DNA of 10,852 nt from JBCCSZ01 sp039199225. Its GTDB lineage: Bacteria; Bacteroidota; Bacteroidia; Chitinophagales; Saprospiraceae. Of the stretch, positions 1 through 7,600 are shown piece after piece. The position numbers and the translations under genes were made by a program. Below the pieces are notes generated by a model, which worked only from the letters and a program-made list of their open reading frames with translations, had not been told where the DNA came from and ran no database searches. Location of the stretch: assembly GCA_039199225.1 (NCBI GenBank), contig JBCCSZ010000266.1:1-10852 (forward strand). Reading direction: 5' to 3'. The first letter of the stretch is position 1, and every line of letters starts with the position of its first letter.

Positions 1-80
1 CTTTGATTTAGTACAAGGGCGTAGTTGTCATGGATTCCTGCTAAAAGTCTAGTGGCAAAGATTTTACTACGAAAATATTC

Positions 81-98
81 GAGTATTCTTACATACTC
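81..98. repeat. Short inverted repeat (6-bp arms)
   Basis: GAGTAT at 81-86 is the exact reverse complement of ATACTC at 93-98, with a 6-bp spacer. A run of six T lies about 11 bp downstream. The arms are short enough that chance is a real explanation; it is listed because two longer dyads follow in the same leader. Confidence 0.3.
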
Positions 99-151
99 TT
101 ACAGATCATTTTTTCGACCGATTCAGTACTTGATTCTGAAAAATACCTGCC

Positions 152-182
152 ATTTTCGATGTCTATAATGCTCATCGAAAAT
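152..182. repeat. Perfect 10-bp inverted repeat, possible terminator hairpin
   Basis: ATTTTCGATG at 152-161 is the exact reverse complement of CATCGAAAAT at 173-182, with an 11-base spacer. The right arm is followed by a pyrimidine- and T-rich stretch (183-195), so the transcript could form an intrinsic-terminator-like hairpin closing a gene to the left of the window. The stem has only three G:C pairs in ten and the T-tract is interrupted. A protein-binding dyad is an equally good explanation. Confidence 0.5.
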
Positions 183-236
183 TCTTCCTTTATTGATTAA
201 ATACCGAGGTAGATAACCTACAACCGTAAAGTCATT

Positions 237-265
237 GGTATGAAATAAGTAATTTGTTTCATACC
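237..265. repeat. Perfect 9-bp inverted repeat, extendable to a 13-bp RNA stem
   Basis: GGTATGAAA at 237-245 is the exact reverse complement of TTTCATACC at 257-265, with an 11-base spacer. In RNA the pairing continues inward through two A-U pairs and two G-U wobbles, leaving a 3-base loop at 250-252. No T-tract follows, so it does not look like a terminator. It sits 85 bp before the first start codon, in the right place for an operator or a 5' untranslated region structure of the downstream genes. Its centre is 84 bp from the centre of the 152-182 repeat, about eight helical turns. Confidence 0.5.
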
Positions 266-349
266 GCGACTGACAGTTATGAATAGTTTTCTGATGGGTG
301 CTTGTGTACCTAATCGGACATATCTTCTATTTCTAAAAAACTTTGTAGC

Positions 350-3262
350 ATGTATAAAATCCGTTTTACTCACCCATTATTCATGATCCTTTTTTTATGC
401 CTCCTTCAGCAGGCTAGTGCCAATGAATCAGCATTCCATCCAATGGATGAACTATCTTGCGTCAGCACCGTTAGTACCTTTCCATATACCGAAAGTTTTG
501 AGGGAGGATTAGGGCCTTGGACCGAACAAGTATCTTCCAATATTTGGCGGCACCATTCCGGTAGTACACCCTCTTCGCAAACAGGCCCAAGTAGCGCCCA
601 AGACGGTACTTTTTACGCTTATGTAGAATCCAGCGGCTCGGGTAGTCCCAATAAGACCGCCATACTGGAAAGTCCTTGTTTCAACCTGAGTACAGCTACG
701 CAGGCTCAGTTCAGTTTTCACTATCATATGTATGGTAGTCAGATAGGAATACTTCGACTAGAAGTTAGCAACAACAACGGAGCCAGTTGGACCAATATCT
801 GGTCGAAATCCGGTGATCAGGACAACCAATGGTGGCAGGAAGCGATTGATCTATCTGCTTTTGTCGGGCAAACCGTGAAGCTTCGCTTTCATGCCACCAC
901 TGGCTCCAGTTTTCGGGGAGACATGGCCGTAGATAACGTACGCTTATCCACAAGCACAGCTCCTACATACCTGAATTGCAATGCAACCATTAATTCTTTC
1001 CCTTACAATGAGAGCTTTGAGGGAGGGATGGGCAATTGGAGCATTCAATCTACTGGCTACGACATCTGGGATAGGTGGAGCGGCTCGACGCCGTCCGGAA
1101 ATACGGGTCCTAGTTCAGCAGCCAATGGCAGTTATTATTTATACACAGAAGCCAGCTCTCCCAACAACCCCAATAAGACCGCTATTCTTCAAGGTCCTTG
1201 CTTCGATTTGTCTAATGCACCAGCAGCGACTTTTTCTTTTAAATACCATATGAATGGCTTTCACATTGGAACCATCCGGCTGGAAGTCAGCACCAATCAA
1301 GGTGTTAGCTGGACGACCGCCTGGGCGAAGACAGGTTCGCAAAGCAACAGTTGGTTGACTGCCGAAGTGGACCTGAGTAGCTTCACCGGCGGAGCAATCA
1401 TGCTGCGATTCTACTCGCTGACAGGAAGCAGCTACAGCGGTGACATCGCCATTGACAATCTCAATCTATCATTGGTACCACTGACTGTGACGACAGGTTG
1501 CTCACAGATCATTAACAGCTTTCCATACCAAGAAAGCTTTGAAGTTAGCTTTGGAGGATGGACCGAGCAGGTGTCCAACAACATCTGGCAACGCCGCAGT
1601 GGCAGCACCTACTCTGGAAGTACAGGGCCGTCCAGCGCATTCGATGGCATCTACTACGCCTATACTGAGGCCAGTTCCCCGAATTTTCCAAATAAGACGG
1701 CTGTTCTCGAAAGCCCTTGTTTTGACTTGAGTAGCGCCACCATCGCTAGTTTGGCTTTTCACTATCATATGTACGGCAGCGCTATTGGGTCGATAAAACT
1801 ACAGGTGAGTACCAACAATGGAGTTGGCTGGACCACCATTTGGTCGGAATCGGGTAACAAGGGCAATCAATGGCTGAATACCACCGTAGACTTGAGTAAC
1901 TACACGGGCCAAGTCGTTCAATTGCGGTTTTACTCCGTTACCGGGAATTCCTACACAGGCGATATTGCCATCGACAACCTGGTATTGGACGCACCCTCTG
2001 GCTCGGTCAGCGGCCTGCTTTCTGGAAATGTCACTTTCCCATTCAGCAGTACTTGCAGCGATCCTGCTTATCAAATGTGCTGCCCCTCTCCTATTGCGGG
2101 AGGAAATGTTCCAAACGCATACATCACAGTCGAGAACTTGGACAATGGCACAAGCACCAATGCCTTTACAAACGGCAGTGGTACTTTTTCTGCCACTACA
2201 ACCAACGGAAAGGTGAAAGTCAGTGCAGCGGGAAATTCCTCCAATTGGTCAAACGGCCTGAGCACCTATGATCTGTCGCTGGTCAGTCAGCACATCAACG
2301 GATCAAGGTACATCGAATGCCCCCTTCGCAGAATTGCAGCAGACTTGGACAGCGACGGCGACATTGATTCCGACGATCTGACATTGCTCAACCAATTGGC
2401 ACTGGGTTTTATTTCCTCGCTCCCCAATGCTCCTAATTGGAAGTTTGTCCCAAAGATTTATGCCGATCCGGAAGACTATCATCCAGACCCCGTATTTGTC
2501 GCAGATTTTTGGAACAACAACATCACGGATAACAGTGGTGGTCAGTATCCTTTCAATGCCAGTATTCGCTTGGAGGGTGATCTCTACAATTATCTCGGGA
2601 GCAAACAATGGATGACAGAAATCAATGGCTTTGGTTTTGATGCCAACCCTGTTTGTTCCAGCGATTACTGGGGCTTCTATGCTGTAAAAACCGGAGACAT
2701 CAACGGCAGTGCCAGCTATACTTCTTTTTCTGCCAGTCCGCCACAACAGCGCCAAGGATTGACGGGCGAGGATGCTCAAAATTTATCTGCCACATTAAAA
2801 AACAATGAAGAAAATACCCGAATCGGAGGACTTAATAAAGAAGATGAAGTAGAAGATTCCAAGAAGAACAAAAAATATACTGTGACTTTTTATGCAACCA
2901 GTAAGACACCCATCACTGCTTTTCAAATGGGCTTGTTGATCGACGACGAATGTTCTCAAATCCGAAAAATCGAAGCGGAAAAGTCTGATTTGGCTATGGC
3001 ACAATCCAAAAATTTTGGACAGCTCAAAAAAGACTTTGGAGGAACCTACCTCAAGATGATGTGGCAAAATGAAGATAAGCGAAATCCGAAAGGTAAGGTA
3101 TTCAGCGAACGCATGGCCCTCTTCTCCTTCGATATTCGCTCTACACGCTCGCCCGAACAAATCAGCAGTACCCTCCTACTCGATAATACCATTTTGGATA
3201 CGGAGTTTTACGGGCCGGAAGGAAAAGTCGACGAAGTCGATTTGGAAATGATCATCGAATAA
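350..3262 (+). CDS. Secreted protein with three MAM domains, dockerin-like module and cohesin-like tail
   Basis: A 970-residue extracellular, probably adhesive, protein. The start at 350 gives a good Sec signal peptide: basic KIR, a hydrophobic core at residues 8-20, and likely cleavage after ASA at residue 24. Three MAM-like beta-sandwich repeats follow (about residues 37-199, 210-374, 384-548), then a carboxypeptidase-regulatory-like segment (about 553-630), a dockerin-like calcium module (about 634-788), a Lys/Glu-rich linker (about 800-843) and a cohesin-like tail to the end. MAM domains are known for protein or carbohydrate adhesion; the target here is unknown. Proteins with this module order usually end in a T9SS sorting domain, but this one stops directly after the cohesin-like segment (DEVDLEMIIE), so its retention at the surface is unexplained. 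The next gene starts 31 bp later. The domain calls are by pattern and fairly sure; the biological role is inference. Confidence 0.93.
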   Translation: MYKIRFTHPLFMILFLCLLQQASANESAFHPMDELSCVSTVSTFPYTESFEGGLGPWTEQVSSNIWRHHSGSTPSSQTGPSSAQDGTFYAYVESSGSGSPNKTAILESPCFNLSTATQAQFSFHYHMYGSQIGILRLEVSNNNGASWTNIWSKSGDQDNQWWQEAIDLSAFVGQTVKLRFHATTGSSFRGDMAVDNVRLSTSTAPTYLNCNATINSFPYNESFEGGMGNWSIQSTGYDIWDRWSGSTPSGNTGPSSAANGSYYLYTEASSPNNPNKTAILQGPCFDLSNAPAATFSFKYHMNGFHIGTIRLEVSTNQGVSWTTAWAKTGSQSNSWLTAEVDLSSFTGGAIMLRFYSLTGSSYSGDIAIDNLNLSLVPLTVTTGCSQIINSFPYQESFEVSFGGWTEQVSNNIWQRRSGSTYSGSTGPSSAFDGIYYAYTEASSPNFPNKTAVLESPCFDLSSATIASLAFHYHMYGSAIGSIKLQVSTNNGVGWTTIWSESGNKGNQWLNTTVDLSNYTGQVVQLRFYSVTGNSYTGDIAIDNLVLDAPSGSVSGLLSGNVTFPFSSTCSDPAYQMCCPSPIAGGNVPNAYITVENLDNGTSTNAFTNGSGTFSATTTNGKVKVSAAGNSSNWSNGLSTYDLSLVSQHINGSRYIECPLRRIAADLDSDGDIDSDDLTLLNQLALGFISSLPNAPNWKFVPKIYADPEDYHPDPVFVADFWNNNITDNSGGQYPFNASIRLEGDLYNYLGSKQWMTEINGFGFDANPVCSSDYWGFYAVKTGDINGSASYTSFSASPPQQRQGLTGEDAQNLSATLKNNEENTRIGGLNKEDEVEDSKKNKKYTVTFYATSKTPITAFQMGLLIDDECSQIRKIEAEKSDLAMAQSKNFGQLKKDFGGTYLKMMWQNEDKRNPKGKVFSERMALFSFDIRSTRSPEQISSTLLLDNTILDTEFYGPEGKVDEVDLEMIIE
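458..1993 (+). repeat. Three tandem MAM-domain repeats within the first gene
   Basis: The units begin at Cys37, Cys210 and Cys384 (nt 458, 977, 1499), a period of 173-174 residues. Each has the pattern C..(I/V).(S/T)FPY.ESFE, then SGST, TGPSSA, PNKTA(I/V)L, PCF(D/N)LS, YHM.G..IG, VS.N.G..W, VDLS, and finally GD(I/M)A(I/V)DN. Each unit carries exactly two conserved cysteines about 73 residues apart (37/110, 210/284, 384/457), likely one disulfide per domain. The SPCF, YHMYG and GDIAIDN blocks are the hallmarks of MAM domains. Repeats 1 and 3 share WTEQVS.NIW and FHYHMYGS, while repeats 2 and 3 share YTEASSPN and GDIAIDNL, so repeat 3 resembles a mosaic of the other two. Confidence 0.85.
2249..2713 (+). 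other. Dockerin-like calcium-binding module
   Basis: Residues 634-788 of the first gene. The segment GLSTYDLSLVSQHI is followed by a textbook EF-hand-type loop from D665 to D676, with acidic residues at loop positions 1, 3, 5, 7, 9 and 12 and glycine at position 6. A second, weaker element, VKTGDINGSA, lies at about residues 779-788. The pairing of a YDL.L...HI helix, an IAADxDxDG loop, a W(K/R)FV patch and an AVK.GD(I/V)NGSA end is a module I recognise from large extracellular proteins of Saprospiria-type Bacteroidota. A role in calcium-dependent folding or cohesin-dockerin-type docking is inference. Confidence 0.7.
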
Positions 3263-3293
3263 ATTCTTCTAAAATTCACTACAAAAAAATATT

Positions 3294-4562
3294 ATGAAAT
3301 ATTTAATTGTCTTCCTCTTTTTACTCCACTTACTGACACCCGCAACAGCACAAGAGGATGAATCGAGAACATACCGGCAGATGCGCACCCTGGAGGCAAT
3401 GCAATTGCTGCAGGAAAAGAATCCGCAAGTCAGACTCAATCAGGCAGCCATCGAGCGCTTTATTGCCAAGGAGAGCAGCCGTGTGAAATCTCAAGAGATC
3501 AGCATACCACTGGCCATCCATATTTTGTATACCAACAACAGCGAGAAAATTTCAGAAGAGCAAATTCTTAGTCAAATAGAGGCGCTCAATCGGGATTTTA
3601 GCTATGCAGAAAGGGACAAAGGCAGACTGCAGATCGATCATAAAAAAGGCTTTTCTGAAAAAGCAACACCAATAGATATTCAGTTTTGTCTGGCCGGTTC
3701 GGCTCGCTACATCCGATCAAAGAAATCAGGTTGGACTTATGACAATACCATCAAGTCCAGCGAACATGGAGGCATCGAAGCTTTCGATCCAGAGAACGTT
3801 GTCAACATCTGGGTGGCTGCATTGGACGAACAGCTCAGTGGCTACGCACAGATGCCCGGTGGTCCATCCACAACCGATGGTATCGTCATCGATTACCGCT
3901 TTTTCGGTACGATGGGTAGTGTACAAGCGCCCTATGACGAAGGGAAAACCCTCACCCATTTGATGGGTAATTTCTTGGGCTTGTATCCACTTTGGGGCCT
4001 AACGGAATGCAGCGACGACTATGTGATGGATACCCCCATTCACAATTATCCAAACTATGGCTGCCCGGACGATAACCACATCAGCACCTGCGCTGGTTTT
4101 CCCGTTGAAATGATTGTCAACTTTATGGACAACACCGACGATGCTTGTCTCTACTTGTTTACCTATGGCCAGAAAAAGAGAATGCAGGCCATTTTATCGG
4201 AAGGCGGACCAAGGGCTTCGCTGGCAACGAGCAGAAGAGCGTGCAAAGAACAAAAAGCAGAAGAGCGGGAGTTGTCTGAAACAAATGCAGAATCGCTGGA
4301 TATACCCGGCTTTGATTTGTTCCCCAATCCGGCGAACAGAGAAACCTTTGTCGATTTATACCTTCCGGAAGCAACACCACAAGTAAGTCTGCAAGTATTT
4401 GATTTGACTGGTCGAATAGTCTATGATCGTCCAATCGATGGGACTGCCAAACAGCAGCAAATCAGAATTGACTGCAGCGAGTGGAGTCCTGGCATTTACT
4501 TTTTCCAAATGTCTATTGAGGGAGAGCGACTCAACAAACGCTTACTCATCAATCGTCCGTAA
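3294..4562 (+). CDS. M43 (pappalysin/cytophagalysin)-fold protein lacking the zinc-site residues, with T9SS sorting domain
   Basis: A 422-residue secreted protein. The signal peptide is residues 1-19 (cleavage ATA|Q). A propeptide-like helix (about 28-60) precedes an M43 catalytic-fold domain (about 70-312) recognisable by FCLA (131-134), NIWVA (171-175), GYAQMPGGP (183-191), TDGIVIDYR (194-202), FGT.G (204-208), conserved cysteines around DTP (246-248), the Met-turn region NFMDNTDDAC (276-285) and GGPR..L (304-310). Family members cleave proteins with a zinc bound by HExxHxxGxxH. Here residues 222-232 read HLMGNFLGLYP, so the catalytic Glu and the second and third His are gone while the surrounding fold is kept. 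The end (about 340-422) is a type A T9SS sorting domain. The gene lies 31 bp after its upstream neighbour and 59 bp before the Rhs gene. Likely a pseudoprotease with a binding role (inference). Confidence 0.92.
   Translation: MKYLIVFLFLLHLLTPATAQEDESRTYRQMRTLEAMQLLQEKNPQVRLNQAAIERFIAKESSRVKSQEISIPLAIHILYTNNSEKISEEQILSQIEALNRDFSYAERDKGRLQIDHKKGFSEKATPIDIQFCLAGSARYIRSKKSGWTYDNTIKSSEHGGIEAFDPENVVNIWVAALDEQLSGYAQMPGGPSTTDGIVIDYRFFGTMGSVQAPYDEGKTLTHLMGNFLGLYPLWGLTECSDDYVMDTPIHNYPNYGCPDDNHISTCAGFPVEMIVNFMDNTDDACLYLFTYGQKKRMQAILSEGGPRASLATSRRACKEQKAEERELSETNAESLDIPGFDLFPNPANRETFVDLYLPEATPQVSLQVFDLTGRIVYDRPIDGTAKQQQIRIDCSEWSPGIYFFQMSIEGERLNKRLLINRP
3957..3989 (+). other. Degenerate zinc-protease motif (HExxHxxGxxH changed to HLMGNFLGLYP)
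   Basis: Codons read directly: CAT (H222), TTG (L223 where E is expected), AAT (N226 where H is expected), GGC (G229, kept), CCA (P232 where H is expected). Reverting all three needs at least five base changes (two for Glu, one for the second His, two for the third), so a single sequencing error cannot explain it. The flanking residues T.THLMG.FLGLY.LWG still match the family consensus closely, which places the alignment beyond doubt. Confidence 0.9.
4311..4559 (+). other. Type A T9SS C-terminal sorting domain
   Basis: Residues 340-422 of the M43-fold protein. It opens with FDLFPNPAN, has the middle block VSLQVFDLTGRIVYD, then SPGIYFFQM and ends KRLLINRP. This pattern is the classic Por-secretion sorting domain of Bacteroidota. 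It directs export across the outer membrane by T9SS and is normally removed when the cargo is attached or released. It implies that the protein reaches the cell surface or medium and that the organism encodes T9SS. Confidence 0.9.
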
Positions 4563-4621
4563 GCCGAGTCGACATTCATCATTTTCAGTAGTCTATTTTT
4601 AGTTTTATCAATCATAAAGCA

Positions 4622-7600
4622 ATGAAGACAAATCCATATATTTTTTCGATTTTACTATTTTTTATAAGTGGGCTGACTGCCTTGGCGCAGCCGCAAAGTT
4701 CTAATGTCAAGGGCGTTGTCATGCCTGCACCTAATGCAGCCGCCTTGGGTAAATATGGCGATATTCCCATCAGCCACTACACCGGCGTTCCCAACATTGG
4801 CATCCCCATTTACACCGTCCAACAAGGTCCTCTGAGCCTCCCGGTTTCTTTGAGCTACCACGCCTCTGGGATCAAACTGGGAGAAATGGCCAGCTGGGTC
4901 GGTTTGGGATGGAGCCTGGGCGCCGGAGGGATGATTTCCCGAACCATCCAAGGATTGCCAGATGAATCTCCTGGTGGCTATTACAATACAGGAGGTACTT
5001 TCGACATAGGCGATGCCAGCGATAATCTGGCAGTTGTCAATCGGACACTGGATACAGAACCAGATATTTTTACGATCAGTGTTGCCGGATTCAATGGCAA
5101 GTTTTACATCGATCACAACCAGAATGTCACCTTGATTCCTCATCAGGATATTAAGATCAGCGTCGATTACACGGGCAATGGATTCACCGCCTTTACGATG
5201 ACTGCCCCAAATGGTGATCGCTACATCTTTGGTAGAGCCCCTGGCAGTTTTATTTCTGTAGTAAGTACCGCAGTCTCCACTGGGCAGCCCAGTCCAAACG
5301 CTTCCTCCTGGCACCTTGTTCGCGTAGAATCACAGGATGGGCAGCATCAGATTGACCTGACCTATGCACCCGAGCGCTACGGCTATAAAACCCTTTCTTC
5401 CTGTAGATATTTGGGTAAAGAATGTGTTGGTGGTGGCGTCAATGGCAATACTGGCTACAATTTTGGTATCGACTGTAGCAGCAATGCTTATGACCCCAGC
5501 TTTCCAAACAACCGTTGGATCACTACCGATGTCAATGGATTCCGCCTATCGCAAATCAGCTCCAATACCTGTACGGTTGATTTTAATGGACTCACCGACC
5601 GCGAAGACCTTGACGACAGCCAATCCACTATTACCAGCAAAAAGCGATTGGACAACATTGAAATAAGCGCTGGTACTTTCTGTAAAAGCTTTCGCTTTAG
5701 GTATGATTATTTCCAAGACAACTTGCATAGCAATGTAGCGGAAGGTAAAAGGCTGAAATTAAAATCGTTGGAAGAACGAAGCTGCAGCGGATCACCGACG
5801 ATTAGTCTACCCAAACACGAATTTACCTACGAAGGAGAAGTCATCAACGGGAAGCAATACCTGCCATATCGCCTCAGTAAAGCGACCGACCACTGGGGCT
5901 TTTTCAACGGTGCACACAGCAATAACAACCTGGCAGTAGCAACCCCTGCTACGACCGTCGTAACAACTGGTGGCAACCTTTTTTCCTATGGCGCTGCCAA
6001 TAAGGAATCCAATGAAACCTTTATGAAAAAAGGAGTTCTGAAGCGCATCAAATATCCAACCGGCGGCCATACAGAATTTACTTACGAGGGCAACCGCGTC
6101 TCAACCACAGAGCAAAGTGCTCCTATGGAGAAGCTGATATTGCAAACCAGTGCAGGACCCTACCCCACTGGATTGAATTGTACGAATGTAGTCAAAACCG
6201 GAACAGCTTCTTTTTCTTCACAAGAAGAAATCAGCAACAGCCAATTTCAAATGTGGCTGGTGCCAGCAGAGGAGTGTCCAAATGCTCCAAATAAGAGTTA
6301 TAAGATAGAAGCCTTTCTGGGCAGCAGCACCACATTGATCGGTAGTTATTCTTTCAACATCAGCAACAATGCTAAAAATTTCACTTTCCCCATTAGCCAA
6401 TTGGGAACTTTCAGTCCCCAGACAACTTACACCTTCAAACTGACGACCAATGATGCATGGGGTAAATTCTACCTCTACTACACAACCCCCGTAACGGTAC
6501 AAAAGATTGTCGGTGGATTGCGCATCAAACAGACCCGCACGCACGATGGCATTTCAGACACCACCGATATTGTCAAAGCATACGAATATGTCAATCCCAG
6601 CATACCCACCCAATCCAGTGGGCGACTTTTATCGTATCCGGCTTACAGCCAGGAAATTTTTGGCAGTGAAACAGACATCAATAATCCAAGCCTCATGGTT
6701 TCTGTCACCGCAGTGACTTTCAATGAGTACAGCGTAGTACCGTTGGGTTCTTTTCAGGGGTATCATATTGGCTACACAGATGTCAAAGAAATCCATAAAG
6801 ACGAAAAGAGTACCAGCAGTGACAATGGTACCATCAGCTACAAATTTAAACTGTCTTTGGACTACGACGTTCTAGCTGCTCCCTATCCAATTCCACCTTA
6901 CCAGATACAAATTGGAAATGGTAAAATGTCTGAAAGGGAAATAAAGAACGATGCAGGCAGCACCAAATACAAAGAAGTCATCTCCGACTTAGGTGGCAGT
7001 TATTACAGCAGTGGTACCCAATTGATTTATAAATCGGTCACCTTTCCGCCATGCTCTACGGCCTCTAGTACAAGCTTTATTTTTTTCACCCCCTACACAA
7101 TTAAATCGGGTGCTTACAGGGTAGCATCGACGACCATTACACAAGATGGCGTAGAAACAACAACAACCACCGGCTACGATCCTCTGCAAAATCATCTGCA
7201 ACCGACATCCAGCCAAATGGTCAACAGCGACGGCTACACCACTTTGATGGAATACAAATATCCCTACGACAAATCAGGGGCGGTTTACACGGAGATGATT
7301 GATCGAAACATCATTCTTCCAGTGGAGCAAAGGATCACTGTCAATGGCCAATTACAAGATGGAACAGAGACGGTTTACCAACTTTTCAGCGGGCATCCTT
7401 ACCCACAAGAGTTTAAAAGATATGAGGAAGGAAGCTGGGAATCACAAGGTGTAATCAACAGCTATGCCAATGGCTTTCCGACGCAGTATACCCACGATGG
7501 TTGGGAGTCTGAAAACTACAACTGGACAACGGCCGGCTTGATCCAAAGTCGGACATTCAAGGATTTTAGCTGGAGTTATGAATACCATCCGGGAACCCGA

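Larger units (their letters stand above)
1..349. other. Non-coding leader upstream of the MAM-domain gene
   Basis: This AT-rich stretch has no reading frame that looks like a protein on either strand. It contains three inverted repeats (81-98, 152-182, 237-265), each listed separately. I could not place a convincing Bacteroidota promoter (a -7 box TAnnTTTG with an upstream TTG): the nearest match, TAATTTG at 250-256, lies inside the third palindrome, is one base short in its spacer and lacks a well-spaced -33 box. The region presumably holds the promoter and 5' untranslated region of the three-gene unit, and perhaps the terminator of a gene to the left. Confidence 0.6.

Noticed and set aside
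300..345. Promoter candidates: TTG at 302-304 with TATCTTCT at 321-328, and AAACTTTG at 338-345
   Set aside because: The first pair has two mismatches in the -7 box and too short a spacer for the Bacteroidota consensus; the second sits only a few bases before the start codon.
279..386. 35-codon + strand frame (MNSFLMGACV...) overlapping the start of the MAM gene by 37 bp
   Set aside because: It is hydrophobic and well placed for a leader peptide, but it is short, has no clear ribosome-binding signal and shows no attenuator-like feature. Chance is the simpler explanation.
2303..2779. 158-codon open frame on the minus strand opposite the dockerin-like region
   Set aside because: It lies antisense to a segment with a perfect calcium-loop motif and shows no protein-like features; it is a shadow frame.
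3263..3293. Possible terminator or separate promoter between the first and second genes
   Set aside because: The 31-bp gap is A/T-rich without an inverted repeat or promoter-like boxes; read-through is more likely.
3957..3989. Annotation of the second gene as an active zinc metalloprotease
   Set aside because: The family fold is clear, but Glu223, His226 and His232 are Leu, Asn and Pro, so catalysis by the known mechanism is not possible.
4563..4621. Possible terminator between the M43-fold gene and the Rhs gene
   Set aside because: There is a T-rich stretch (TATTTTTAGTTTTAT), but no stem of useful length precedes it, and the 59-bp gap has no TAnnTTTG-type promoter box.
4655..5314. 219-codon open frame on the minus strand inside the Rhs gene
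   Set aside because: It is antisense to the signal peptide and the well-recognised N-terminal Rhs module; its translation has no recognisable domain, and the + strand frame clearly carries the protein signal.
7158..7174. Short ACA/ACC-rich run (GAAACAACAACAACCACC) in the Rhs gene
   Set aside because: It is too short for a phase-variable tract and simply encodes a Thr run; a unit change would stay in frame because the unit is three bases.
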